The notes below the pieces were generated by a model. The model searched no databases. It saw only the letters and a list, made by a program, of their open reading frames with translations, and had not been told where the DNA came from. Shown one piece after another: positions 23,511 through 31,980 of a stretch of DNA of 64,000 nucleotides (position 1 is its first letter; the number at the start of each line of letters is the position of its first letter). Made by a program: the position numbers and the translations under genes. The DNA comes from Piscinibacter sp. XHJ-5 (lineage in GTDB: Bacteria; Pseudomonadota; Gammaproteobacteria; Burkholderiales; Burkholderiaceae_C), in NCBI RefSeq assembly GCF_029855045.1, contig NZ_CP123228.1:3968001-4032000 (forward strand), in the 5' to 3' direction.

Positions 23511-24366
23511 AGCGCTTGGCGACGCCGAGCAGGTCGAGCGCCAGCGCATGCAGGCGGGCGCCCGGATCGGCCAGCTCGTGCAGCACGCTCAGGTGGTGGG
23601 TGCCGGGCACGGTTTCGCACACCGGGACCGCCTTCGATCCCCAGGCGTCGCGGATCATCTGGTTCTGGCGCAGGAACTCGTCGCTCTCCTCGGCCCCGAC
23701 CGCGGCATACAAGGCGCCGGCCGGCGCCGGAAAGCCCGCCGGGCTCAGACGCTGCGCCGACTCCTCCGTCAGCCGCAGATCGGCCTGCAGGAACGGCGCA
23801 TGGCGGATGGGCTCCAGGTCGAACAGTCCCGACACCGCCAGGGCCCGACGCACCAGCGTGGGCGGCAGTTCGGCGTCGACCGCCTGCCAGTCGCACGACA
23901 GCAGCATCGCCGCGAGATGGCCGCCGGCCGAATGGCCCGCGACGACGATGCGCGAGGCGTCGCCACCGTAGAGCGGCGCGTGGCGCCATGTCCAGGCGAG
24001 CGCCCGCACGAGTTGCAGCGTGATGTCCTCGATGCGCACGGCCGGACACAGCGCGTAGTTGGGCATCACCACCATCGCACCGGCCTGCACGAACGACGGC
24101 GCCAGGAACGACTGGTCGCGCTTGTCCAGCGAGCGCCAGTAGCCCCCGTGGATGTACACCAGCACCGGCGCCCGGTGGGTGTGGGTGGGATAGATGTCGA
24201 GCGTCTCGTTGGGGCCGTCGCCATAGCGAACGTCGAAGCGGTGCGACAGGCCTTCGCGCGCCAGCGCCGAAGCGCGCGCCCAGCGTTCGAAGATCTGCGG
24301 ATGCTCCGGTATGCGGGCGCGGTTGTTGTATTGCAGGTCGAGCCAGGCGGTGTCGTAGCGGGCCAT
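23509..24366 (-). CDS. Alpha/beta hydrolase (HSL/carboxylesterase type)
   Basis: 285 aa from MARYDTAWLDLQYNNRARIPE. The oxyanion-hole motif is YIHGGYW. The nucleophile elbow is VAGHSAGGHLAA (GxSxG, Ser in GHSAG). A late HHLSVL supplies the likely His, and the Asp/Glu lies before it. This is the kynurenine-formamidase-like/esterase branch, but the true substrate is unknown. Monocistronic, between tRNA-Ala and the rubrerythrin operon. Confidence 0.9.
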   Translation of the reverse strand: MARYDTAWLDLQYNNRARIPEHPQIFERWARASALAREGLSHRFDVRYGDGPNETLDIYPTHTHRAPVLVYIHGGYWRSLDKRDQSFLAPSFVQAGAMVVMPNYALCPAVRIEDITLQLVRALAWTWRHAPLYGGDASRIVVAGHSAGGHLAAMLLSCDWQAVDAELPPTLVRRALAVSGLFDLEPIRHAPFLQADLRLTEESAQRLSPAGFPAPAGALYAAVGAEESDEFLRQNQMIRDAWGSKAVPVCETVPGTHHLSVLHELADPGARLHALALDLLGVAKR

Positions 24367-24482
24367 CGGGGCGTCTCCAGCGTCGCGTGAGAAAGCACTG
24401 CTTTCTAACCTTCGGAATCCAATGACGCCATAGGCGTCGGCACGACCCGTGGCTTCAGATGCGCTAAAATTGCGGACGCAGT

Positions 24483-24558
<76 letters not shown>

Positions 24559-24567
24559 CCTGCACCG

Positions 24568-24600
24568 AAACCCGTTGGCGCCCAACGGGTTTTTCTTTTT
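24568..24600 (+). terminator. Intrinsic terminator after tRNA-Ala
   Basis: AAACCCGTTGG-CGC-CCAACGGGTTT forms an 11-bp stem with a 3-nt loop, followed by TTCTTTTT. It ends the tRNA transcript 8 bp before the PBP1A start, so mrcA would need read-through or its own promoter upstream of the tRNA. Confidence 0.88.
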
Positions 24601-24608
24601 CCGAGCCC

Positions 24609-26969
24609 ATGAGCCGATACAGGTCCGTTTCACTGTCGCGCCTCATTGCAGCATGCCGGACGGCCGCGGCGCGGCGCGCCGGGCGCATCGCGCTGCGCGG
24701 GGCCGGGTTCCTGCTCGGCACGCTGATATCCGTGACGGTCGTGGCCGTCATCACGTTGAACGTGCTGTACGAGCGCCTGCCCGACATCGCCGCCCTCACC
24801 GACTACCGGCCCAAGCTGCCGATGCGCATCTACTCCACCGACGGCGTCATGCTGGGCGAGTTCGGCGAGGAACGGCGCCGCTTCACGCCGATCAGCGAGA
24901 TGCCGCGCCTCCTGAAGGACGCCGTGCTGGCAGTGGAGGACGCGCGCTTCCACGAGCATCGCGGCGTGGACTACAAGGGTGTGCTGCGCGCCGGCCTCGC
25001 CAGCCTGGTGAAGCCGCGCAGCCAGGGTGCGTCGACCATCACGATGCAGGTGGCGCGCAACTTCTATCTGCCCACGCGGAAGGAGTACACGCGCAAGCTG
25101 TACGAGATCCTGCTCGCGCTGAAGATCGAGCGCCAGCTCACGAAGGAGCAGATTCTCGAGCTATACATGAACCAGATCTTCCTCGGGCAGCGCGCCTATG
25201 GCTTCGCCGCCGCGAGCGAGATCTACTTCGGCAAGCCGCTGGCCGAGCTCGGCGTGGCCGAGACCGCGATGCTGGCCGGCCTGCCGCAGTCGCCGATCCA
25301 CGGCAATCCGATCGCGAACATGCGCCGGGCGGTCGCACGCCAGCATCACGTGTTGAGCCGCATGCGCGCCGGCGGCGTGATCGACGAGACTCAATGGACT
25401 CAGGCACGTCACCAGCCGCTGAGCTTCCGTCCCGCGCGCCAGGTGCCGGTGCACGCCGAGTACGTCGCCGAGACCGCGCGCCAGCTCATCCATGCGCAAT
25501 ACGGCGATGAGGCCTATACCCGCGGCCTGGACGTCACGCTCACCGTCGACGCGGCCGAACAGGTCGCGGCCTACCGCGCCCTGCGCGACGGGATCATGGA
25601 CTTCGAGCGCCGCCAGCCCTGGCGCGGTCCCGAAGCCTTCGTCGACCTCCCGGCCGATCCCGCCGAGGTGGAATCGCGCATTGCGGAGGCGCTGGCCGAC
25701 CATCCCGACAACGACGAGCTCAAGGCGGCGGTGGTCGTCGGCGCTGCGCGCAACCGGGTCCAGGCGGTGCTGGAGAGCGGCGAAACGATCTCGATCTCTG
25801 GCGACGGCCTGAAGCAGGCCGCGGCCGGCCTGTCGCCGCGCGCGAGCTCCAGGGTGCGCATCCGTCCCGGCTCGGTGGTGCGCGTGGTGCGCGGAGCTGA
25901 CGGCAGTTGGGGCATCACCCAGCTGCCGGAGGTCGAAGGCGCCTTCATCGCGATGGATCCGTCCAGCGGAAGCATCCGCGCCATGGTCGGCGGCTTCGAC
26001 TACTCGAAGAACCAGTTCAACCATGTGACGCAGGCATGGCGGCAGCCCGGCTCCAGCCTCAAGCCGTTCCTCTACTCCGCGGCGCTGGAACGCGGCTTCA
26101 TGCCTTCCACGCTGGTCAACGACGCGCCCGTGGTGCTCGACGCCGAGGCCGCCGGAGGCACCGCCTGGGAGCCGCGCAACTCGGACGGCCGGTTCGATGG
26201 GCCGATGACGATGCGCACCGCGCTCGCGATGTCGAAGAACATGGTTTCGATCCGCCTGCTGCAGTCCATCGGCGTGCCCGCGGCGCAGGAGTGGCTGACG
26301 CGCTTCGGCTTCGATGCCGAGCGGCACCCGCCTTACCTCACGATGGCACTCGGTGCGGGCTCGGTGTCGCCGCTGCAGCTGGCGTCGGCGTACTCCGTGC
26401 TGGCCAACGGTGGCTACCGCCTGCCGCCATTCCTGATCAAGCGGCTGAGCGACGGACGCGGCCGCCTGCTCAACGAATGGCAGCCGGCGGCGACAGACGA
26501 CGCCATGCGCGTGCTCGACGCGCGCAACGCATTCGTCATGACCAGCCTGCTGCAGGAGGTGACGCGCACAGGCACCGCCAGGCAGGCGCAAGCGACGCTG
26601 AAGCGCACCGACATTGCGGGCAAGACCGGCACCACCAACGACGCGATGGATGCATGGTTCGCCGGTTACCAGCGTCAGCTCGTCGCCGTGGTCTGGATCG
26701 GTCACGACAGCCCGCGCAAGCTGGGCGATCGCGAAAGCGGCGGCGGCCTGTCGCTGCCGGTCTGGCTCGACTTCATGGCCACAGCGCTGAAGAAGGTTCC
26801 CGTCGACGAGCCCGAGGTGCCGCCCGGTGTTGCACGCATCGACGGCGAGTGGTACTTCGCGGAGCACACGCCCTCGAGCGGCATCACCAGCCTGGGCGTC
26901 GAGGAGACACTGCCCAACGCGCCCGGCGCCACCGAACGGCGCAGCATTCTCGACCTCTTCAAGCCATAG
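24609..26969 (+). CDS. mrcA: Penicillin-binding protein 1A (bifunctional transglycosylase/transpeptidase)
   Basis: 786 aa. One N-terminal membrane anchor (about 30-55). The GT51 transglycosylase domain (about 75-260) has catalytic E110 in EDARFHEHRGVD, GASTITMQVARN and IERQLTKEQILELYMNQ. The transpeptidase domain (about 430-730) has the nucleophile in S482-S-L-K485, S542-K-N544 and K672-T-G-T. All catalytic motifs are intact. It polymerises and cross-links peptidoglycan in the periplasm. The gene starts right behind the tRNA terminator, and its end nearly meets the convergent helicase (9 bp). Confidence 0.95.
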   Translation: MSRYRSVSLSRLIAACRTAAARRAGRIALRGAGFLLGTLISVTVVAVITLNVLYERLPDIAALTDYRPKLPMRIYSTDGVMLGEFGEERRRFTPISEMPRLLKDAVLAVEDARFHEHRGVDYKGVLRAGLASLVKPRSQGASTITMQVARNFYLPTRKEYTRKLYEILLALKIERQLTKEQILELYMNQIFLGQRAYGFAAASEIYFGKPLAELGVAETAMLAGLPQSPIHGNPIANMRRAVARQHHVLSRMRAGGVIDETQWTQARHQPLSFRPARQVPVHAEYVAETARQLIHAQYGDEAYTRGLDVTLTVDAAEQVAAYRALRDGIMDFERRQPWRGPEAFVDLPADPAEVESRIAEALADHPDNDELKAAVVVGAARNRVQAVLESGETISISGDGLKQAAAGLSPRASSRVRIRPGSVVRVVRGADGSWGITQLPEVEGAFIAMDPSSGSIRAMVGGFDYSKNQFNHVTQAWRQPGSSLKPFLYSAALERGFMPSTLVNDAPVVLDAEAAGGTAWEPRNSDGRFDGPMTMRTALAMSKNMVSIRLLQSIGVPAAQEWLTRFGFDAERHPPYLTMALGAGSVSPLQLASAYSVLANGGYRLPPFLIKRLSDGRGRLLNEWQPAATDDAMRVLDARNAFVMTSLLQEVTRTGTARQAQATLKRTDIAGKTGTTNDAMDAWFAGYQRQLVAVVWIGHDSPRKLGDRESGGGLSLPVWLDFMATALKKVPVDEPEVPPGVARIDGEWYFAEHTPSSGITSLGVEETLPNAPGATERRSILDLFKP

Positions 26970-26978
26970 TCGCCTGCC

Positions 26979-29081
26979 CTATTGCCACAGGGACCTGACG
27001 CGCGCCGACACGTCGACGACCGGCGCGCCCGCGACACCGCCGAGGGGCAGCCTGTCTCCCGAGGCGCCGCCATGCTGCAGACGCTCGAAATGAGCGGCGA
27101 CGTCGTCCGGAATGAAGCGTGTGAGCGACGCATACACATGCCGCGATCCCATGGAATTCTGCTGCGTGACGTAGAAGCGCTGCGGGACGATGAGCTGCAA
27201 GGTCTGCCTGGCCCGCGTCATCGCGACATAGAGCAGGCGCCGCTCCTCCTCCACCTCGGCCGCAGTGCCGGTGGACATCTCCGACGGGATGCAGCCGTCG
27301 ACCGCGTTCAGCACGTACACCGCCTTCCACTCCTGCCCCTTGGCCGAATGGATGGTCGACAGGATGAGGTAGTCCTCGTCGCGGTGGGGCGCACCGGGCT
27401 CGTCGCTGGTGGCGTCGGGCGGATCGAGCGTCAGCTCGGTAAGAAACCGCTCGCGCGACGCGTAGCCATTGGCAATGCGCGCCAGCTGCGCCAGATCGGC
27501 CTGGCGCACCGGGGCATCGTCGTGCAGCCGCTGGAGTTGCGGCAGGTACCAGCGCTGTACGACGTCCATCTCCGCCGGCCATCCCACGCTGCCCTGACGC
27601 AGCTGCCGGTAGGCGGCAACGAAGACCTCCCAGTCGGCAGCCGCGGCGGCCGGCGGCTTGAACGACGTCAGTGCCGCGACGGGGTCGGCGGCGCTCTCCA
27701 TCGCGTCGAGCAGGCGCCGCGCACTGGCCGGACCGATGCCGGCCACCAGCTGCGCCACGCGAAAACCCGCCATGCGGCTGCGCGGGTTCTCCGCCCAGCG
27801 CAGCACCGACAGCACGTCCTTGATGTGCGAGGCTTCGAGGAATTTCAGCCCGCCGAACTTGACGAACGGGATGTTGCGTCGCGTCAGTTCGAGCTCGAGC
27901 GCGGCACTGTGATGCGAGGTGCGAAAGAGCACCGCCTGGCTCTTCAGCCCCACGCCGGCTTCGCGCTGCGCGAGCACCTCGCCGGCCACCCACTGCGCCT
28001 GCCCGGCTTCGTCTTCCACCGCGATCAGCGCCGGCCGCTGCGAGGAGACCTGGTCGCTCCAAAGCTCCTTGGTGAAGCGCTCGCACGCGTTCGCGATGAC
28101 GGCATTCGACGCCGCCAGAATCGTTTGGGTGGAGCGGTAGTTGCGCTCCAGCGTGACGACATGTGCCTCGGGCCGGAAGGCGCGCGGAAAGTCGAGGATG
28201 TTGCGCACCTCGGCAGCGCGGAAGGAATAGATCGACTGCGCATCGTCGCCGACCACCGTGAGCCCGCGCCCGTCGGGCTTGAGCGCCATCAGGATGGCGG
28301 CCTGCAGCCGGTTGGTGTCCTGGTACTCGTCGACCAGCACATGATCGAAGCGCTCGCCGACGTGCGCCGCGATCTGCGGCTCGGCCATCATCTGCGCCCA
28401 GTACAGCAGCAGGTCGTCGTAGTCGAGGGCGTGCTGCTGCTGCTTGTGCTGCACATAGGCGCCGAAGAGCCGCTTCAGTTCGCTCTCCCACTGGCTGCAC
28501 CAGGGGAAGACGTCCTGCAGCACCGAGCGAAGGTCGCGGCGGCTGTTGACGGTGCGGGAGTAGATCGCGAGGCAGGTCCCTTTCAGGGGAAAGCGGCTCC
28601 TGGTCGCGGCCAGACCCAGTTCCTGGCGCACCAGGCCCATCAGGTCCTCGGCGTCGGCGCGGTCGTGGATGGTGAACGACTCGCTCAGGCCGATGCGGCC
28701 GGCATAGTCGCGCAGCAGTCGCGCACCGACGCTGTGGAAAGTGCCCGACCACGGGAAGGCAGGCGGCCGCTGCGTCGGCGCGAAGCCGAGCGCTTCATGG
28801 ATCACGCGGCCGACGCGCCGCTCCATCTCCATCGCGGCCCGGCGCGAGAAGGTGAGCAGCAGCATGCGCTGGGGATCCGCCCCCGCTAGCACCAGGCGGG
28901 CCACGCGCGAGGCGAGGGTCATCGTCTTGCCTGAGCCGGCACCGGCGATCACCAGCAGCGGCGGCGGGCGGCCGGACGGGTCGGACAGGCCGTGCTCGAC
29001 GGCCGCACGCTGCTGGGCGTTCAGCGCGGCGAAGGGATCGGGTCGCGCGACACGGTGGGTGGCGGGGGTGGACAACAGCAT
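26979..29081 (-). CDS. UvrD/Rep-family ATP-dependent DNA helicase
   Basis: 700 aa from MLLSTPATHRVARPDPFAALN. SF1A motifs in order: LNAQQRAAVEHGL (Q motif), VIAGAGSGKTMTLASRV (Walker A), LLLTFSRRAAMEM (Ia), FDHVLVDEYQDTN (II), VGDDAQSIYSFRAA (III), LERNYRST (IV), STIHSAKGQEWKAVYV (V) and RLLYVAMTRARQTL (VI). 2B region as in UvrD/PcrA. It is likely a repair or recombination helicase distinct from the housekeeping uvrD. A LexA-like site 45 bp upstream suggests SOS control. Confidence 0.94.
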   Translation of the reverse strand: MLLSTPATHRVARPDPFAALNAQQRAAVEHGLSDPSGRPPPLLVIAGAGSGKTMTLASRVARLVLAGADPQRMLLLTFSRRAAMEMERRVGRVIHEALGFAPTQRPPAFPWSGTFHSVGARLLRDYAGRIGLSESFTIHDRADAEDLMGLVRQELGLAATRSRFPLKGTCLAIYSRTVNSRRDLRSVLQDVFPWCSQWESELKRLFGAYVQHKQQQHALDYDDLLLYWAQMMAEPQIAAHVGERFDHVLVDEYQDTNRLQAAILMALKPDGRGLTVVGDDAQSIYSFRAAEVRNILDFPRAFRPEAHVVTLERNYRSTQTILAASNAVIANACERFTKELWSDQVSSQRPALIAVEDEAGQAQWVAGEVLAQREAGVGLKSQAVLFRTSHHSAALELELTRRNIPFVKFGGLKFLEASHIKDVLSVLRWAENPRSRMAGFRVAQLVAGIGPASARRLLDAMESAADPVAALTSFKPPAAAAADWEVFVAAYRQLRQGSVGWPAEMDVVQRWYLPQLQRLHDDAPVRQADLAQLARIANGYASRERFLTELTLDPPDATSDEPGAPHRDEDYLILSTIHSAKGQEWKAVYVLNAVDGCIPSEMSTGTAAEVEEERRLLYVAMTRARQTLQLIVPQRFYVTQQNSMGSRHVYASLTRFIPDDVAAHFERLQHGGASGDRLPLGGVAGAPVVDVSARVRSLWQ

Positions 29082-29125
29082 GCGGACAGCCCGTTCAGTT
29101 CGGCGCCGTTGGCGCCTCAGGCGTA

Positions 29126-29141
29126 CTGTATAGGCATCCAG
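29126..29141. promoter_or_regulatory. Candidate LexA box upstream of the helicase gene
   Basis: CTGTATAGGCATCCAG differs from CTGT-N8-ACAG by one base (C for A in the right half). The left flank TA matches that of the dnaE2 box. It is 45 bp upstream of the helicase start and 39 bp upstream of the divergent hemerythrin gene. Confidence 0.55.
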
Positions 29142-29179
29142 GCATCCTTCCATCTAGGGAGACACCGGCCTGCGGGAAC

Positions 29180-29788
29180 ATGGGTTGCCAGAAGACCGCC
29201 ATCACCGAGACCGCTTGCCCGCTGATCCTGATGGAACGAGATGTCCTGCAAGTCCTCACGGAAGACCACGCCCTGCTCCGCTGGCTGGGGGAGCGGCTGA
29301 ACGCGGCTCGCCCGGCTCGCGTTCGCATCAACCTGTTCAACGAGTTCGCCCGCACCCTGGGCGCCCATCAGACCGTGATCGACCAGACCATCCTGCCGGC
29401 ATTGCGGGCCTGCGGCTGGCGCGGCCTCAGCTCCGACGTGCTCGCCGGGCACCTGGCCCTGAAGCGACTGCTGGCCGAGACCCTCACCCTGGACGGCGAC
29501 GCGCCCACCTTCGACTACGCCCTCAGGCGCATCGTGGCGCGAGCGCAGGCGCATTGCGAGGTCGAACAGCGCAAGCTCATGCCCTTGCTGCACGCCATGC
29601 TGGACGACCACCAGCGGGAGCTCATGGCCTTCGACGCGGAGATGCATCTCACGCGGCTGCTGGGCGAGCAACGGCGGCTCGGCGACGATGCCGATCTCAG
29701 CCCGCGGGCCGACGAACTCGTCGCGGAGGCCTATGTCGTCCTCGGCAGCCTGGCGACCCGGGACGAGCGCGAACAGGCTCAGCCCTGA
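29180..29788 (+). CDS. Hemerythrin HHE-domain-like protein
   Basis: 202 aa. LTEDHALLRWLGERL, FNEFARTLGAHQTVIDQTILPAL and AHCEVEQRKLMPLLHAMLDD carry the spaced His/Glu residues of the HHE four-helix bundle (H near 30, H near 63, E/H near 131-134). The family binds a diiron centre and senses or handles oxygen, NO or iron. An internal ATG at 29231 (MERDVLQVL) could be the real start. The C-terminus is extended. It is divergent from the helicase. Confidence 0.8.
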   Translation: MGCQKTAITETACPLILMERDVLQVLTEDHALLRWLGERLNAARPARVRINLFNEFARTLGAHQTVIDQTILPALRACGWRGLSSDVLAGHLALKRLLAETLTLDGDAPTFDYALRRIVARAQAHCEVEQRKLMPLLHAMLDDHQRELMAFDAEMHLTRLLGEQRRLGDDADLSPRADELVAEAYVVLGSLATRDEREQAQP

Positions 29789-29795
29789 GCTGCCC

Positions 29796-30155
29796 CTAGC
29801 TTTCCAGCAGCGTGGCGATGAGTTTCAGCGCCACGTCGATGTTGTAAGGTTTTCTCAGGAAAGCGTCATATTTGCCAAAGTGCGGACGCACCGCGTCCTC
29901 GGGCAGGCTGCTGTTCAGCACGATCTTAATGCCCGCCGTCTCCGGCGCTTCACGCAGCGCACGGCCCATGTCGGCCCCGTTCATCACCGGCATCATGAAG
30001 TCCAGCATCACGAGATGCGGACGCACGTCGCGCACCTTCGCCAGGCCCTGCTCGCCATTCGCAGCACAGAACGTACGGTAACCCTCCTCTTCGAGGATGA
30101 GGCTCAGCACCTCGGCGCTGGCCAGCTCGTCGTCGACGACAAGGATGGTCTTCAC
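29796..30155 (-). CDS. Single-domain response regulator (CheY-like receiver)
   Basis: 119 aa from a GTG start, MKTILVVDDELASAEVLSLI. The acidic pair DD is near residue 8, the phospho-acceptor Asp is in LVMLDFMMPVMNG, and the conserved Lys is in FLRKPYN. There is no output domain. It starts 7 bp behind the KaiC-like gene, so both are in one operon; the receiver may report to, or be phosphorylated by, a histidine kinase acting on that ATPase. The longer ATG reading would overlap the KaiC gene heavily and is less likely. Confidence 0.9.
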   Translation of the reverse strand: MKTILVVDDELASAEVLSLILEEEGYRTFCAANGEQGLAKVRDVRPHLVMLDFMMPVMNGADMGRALREAPETAGIKIVLNSSLPEDAVRPHFGKYDAFLRKPYNIDVALKLIATLLES

Positions 30156-30162
30156 ACGCTGC

Positions 30163-31668
30163 CTATGACTTCTGTTCGTCGCCACCGACGGGCAGTGTCG
30201 GGCTCGGTCTTCGCGGCGGCTCCGCCGGCTCGGCCGAAGGAATGATGTCGCCATCCGAAGTCAAAAGGCCGGCAATCAGCATGCCGTGAGAGCCGATGCG
30301 CACCTCGCGCATGCCGACGTCGAAATCGGTGTCGCGCATCTTGGTGATCGTGAGAAGCCGCTTGACCCGACCGTTGTCCTCGACGAAGCGAAGGAACAGC
30401 AGGTTGTCAACGAAGCCCGAGATGCCGTAGGGCGCATACACGACGTGGCTGACGACATCGCGTGTCTCGAGCGTCATCAGCACCGTCACGCCGCGTTCCC
30501 GCAGCTCGTTGACCAGGCACGAGAAGAAGCGATTCGTGCGCTCAGGATGCACGGCCGATTCGAAGAAGCCCGACAGGCCGTCGATGACCAGGCGCTTCAC
30601 GCCGCGCTGGGCCACCTCGGCCAGCAGCCGATGCCCGAGCTCGTCCATCATGTGCTCGCCCTGGGAGTGCCAGACCAGCTTCAGCGCGCCCGCGGATTCG
30701 AGCTCCTCGAAGTCGAAGCCGAATGCCCGAGCCTTCGCGCGGACGCGGGCTGGCGACTCGAAGAAGCCGAACAGCAGGCCCGGTTCGTCAGTCGTGCTCT
30801 GCGAAAGGAAATGCAGCCCCAGCGTCGTCTTGCCGGTGCCGCTGGAACCGACCACCACGGTGGCACTGGCGGCAGGATAGCCGCGGCTCGCGATCAATGC
30901 GTCGAGCGAGCTCACGCCGGTGGTCAATGCCCGGCGCTCCGCGGCGCTTTCCGGCGGCCTGCTGAAAAGGGCCTCGATCCGCGGGAAGATCTGCAGCCCG
31001 TCGTCGGTGATGCGAAAGGGATGGCGGCCCCGCAACGAGCCGGCGCCGCGGAACTTTCGGACCTGGATCGCGCGTTCGGCGCGCGCCTCGTACAGCCTGT
31101 CCTCCAGCTCGATGATGCCGTCGACCATCGTGTGTTCGGCGTTGACGCGTTGCGGGCTGCCACTGGTCAGCAGGAACACGGTGCAGCCGTGGAAAACCGC
31201 GCTGGTCTGCAACTCGTGGATGAACTTCTTCAGGTCGCGATCGGTCTCGGCCGCCTCGGCGGCGGCGACCAGCCCGTCGAGCACGAGCACCCCGACACGG
31301 CGCGCGCGCATCTCTCGCCTCAGCACGGCGACGAGGCCCTTCAGCCCTTCGGCCTCGAGGTCGTGGAACGCGCTCAGATAACACAGCCGATCGGGGATCG
31401 CGCGCTCTTCGAAGAAGCTGAGCGAGCGGATGTGCTGCAGCATGCGCGAATGCGACTCGGCGAGCAGAGTCATGTAGACCGCCGAGCCGCCGGCAGCCAC
31501 GTGGCTGTAGCAGATCTGGTTCGCGAGGATCGTCTTGCCGCTGCCGGGCTGGCCCTGGACGATGTAGACACCGGCCCGGAAGAAGCCGCCGCCCAGCACC
31601 ACGTCCAGGCCGGGAATGCCGGTGGGCAGGCGCTCCAGCACGGATAGCGTGGAGGGAGAGGGTGTCAT
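30163..31668 (-). CDS. KaiC-like double RecA-domain ATPase
   Basis: 501 aa from MTPSPSTLSVLERLPTGIPG. Domain 1 (about 1-240) has LDVVLGGGFFRAGVYIVQGQPGSGKT (Walker A). Domain 2 (about 250-480) has VSSLDALIASRGYPAASATVVVGSSGTGKT (Walker A) and RLVIDGLSGF (Walker B). Cyanobacterial KaiC is the circadian clock ATPase/autokinase; proteobacterial homologues without KaiA/KaiB, as here, are signalling ATPases of unknown rhythm. It is transcribed with the CheY-like gene. In-frame sequence upstream of 31668 was excluded because it lacks KaiC similarity. Confidence 0.92.
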   Translation of the reverse strand: MTPSPSTLSVLERLPTGIPGLDVVLGGGFFRAGVYIVQGQPGSGKTILANQICYSHVAAGGSAVYMTLLAESHSRMLQHIRSLSFFEERAIPDRLCYLSAFHDLEAEGLKGLVAVLRREMRARRVGVLVLDGLVAAAEAAETDRDLKKFIHELQTSAVFHGCTVFLLTSGSPQRVNAEHTMVDGIIELEDRLYEARAERAIQVRKFRGAGSLRGRHPFRITDDGLQIFPRIEALFSRPPESAAERRALTTGVSSLDALIASRGYPAASATVVVGSSGTGKTTLGLHFLSQSTTDEPGLLFGFFESPARVRAKARAFGFDFEELESAGALKLVWHSQGEHMMDELGHRLLAEVAQRGVKRLVIDGLSGFFESAVHPERTNRFFSCLVNELRERGVTVLMTLETRDVVSHVVYAPYGISGFVDNLLFLRFVEDNGRVKRLLTITKMRDTDFDVGMREVRIGSHGMLIAGLLTSDGDIIPSAEPAEPPRRPSPTLPVGGDEQKS

Positions 31669-31779
31669 GGGGTGTTCCTTCAAGCGCTGGCTGGCCCCGC
31701 AACCGCGCGAAGCAGCGACGCGGATGCGGTCGTGCGAGTGTACGTACCGCCACGACGCACGATCCACCGGAATGGCGAC

Positions 31780-31822
31780 CCACAAATACAAACCCCTCCC
31801 GGACCATCGCGGCAGGGAGGGG
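31780..31822 (-). terminator. Probable intrinsic terminator downstream of ubiD
   Basis: CCCCTCCC (31793-31800) pairs with GGGAGGGG (31815-31822) across a 14-nt loop. On the minus strand the stem is followed by TTTGTATTTGT. It lies in the 312-bp gap 31669-31980 between ubiD and the KaiC-like gene, which has no coding sequence I can support. Confidence 0.45.
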
Positions 31823-31903
31823 TGGGTGGCTCACGCCACCGATTTGGAACTCCGGAGGGATTCAGCCCCAGGGTTCCTGGCGCGCAGAGACTGCGCCATC
31901 GCG

Positions 31904-31923
31904 GATGCCTGCATGCAGGCATC
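31904..31923. repeat. 20-bp perfect palindrome
   Basis: GATGCCTGCATGCAGGCATC is perfectly self-complementary with 10-bp arms and no spacer. It lies 57 bp behind the ubiD stop and about 240 bp upstream of the KaiC-like start. It could be an operator for a dimeric protein, or a cruciform/stem. There is no evidence for which. Confidence 0.6.
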
Positions 31924-31980
31924 TCAAAGGTAGGCCAACCACCAGCCCAGGTCAAGACCGTTCGTCACCGCTCGGCGGCA

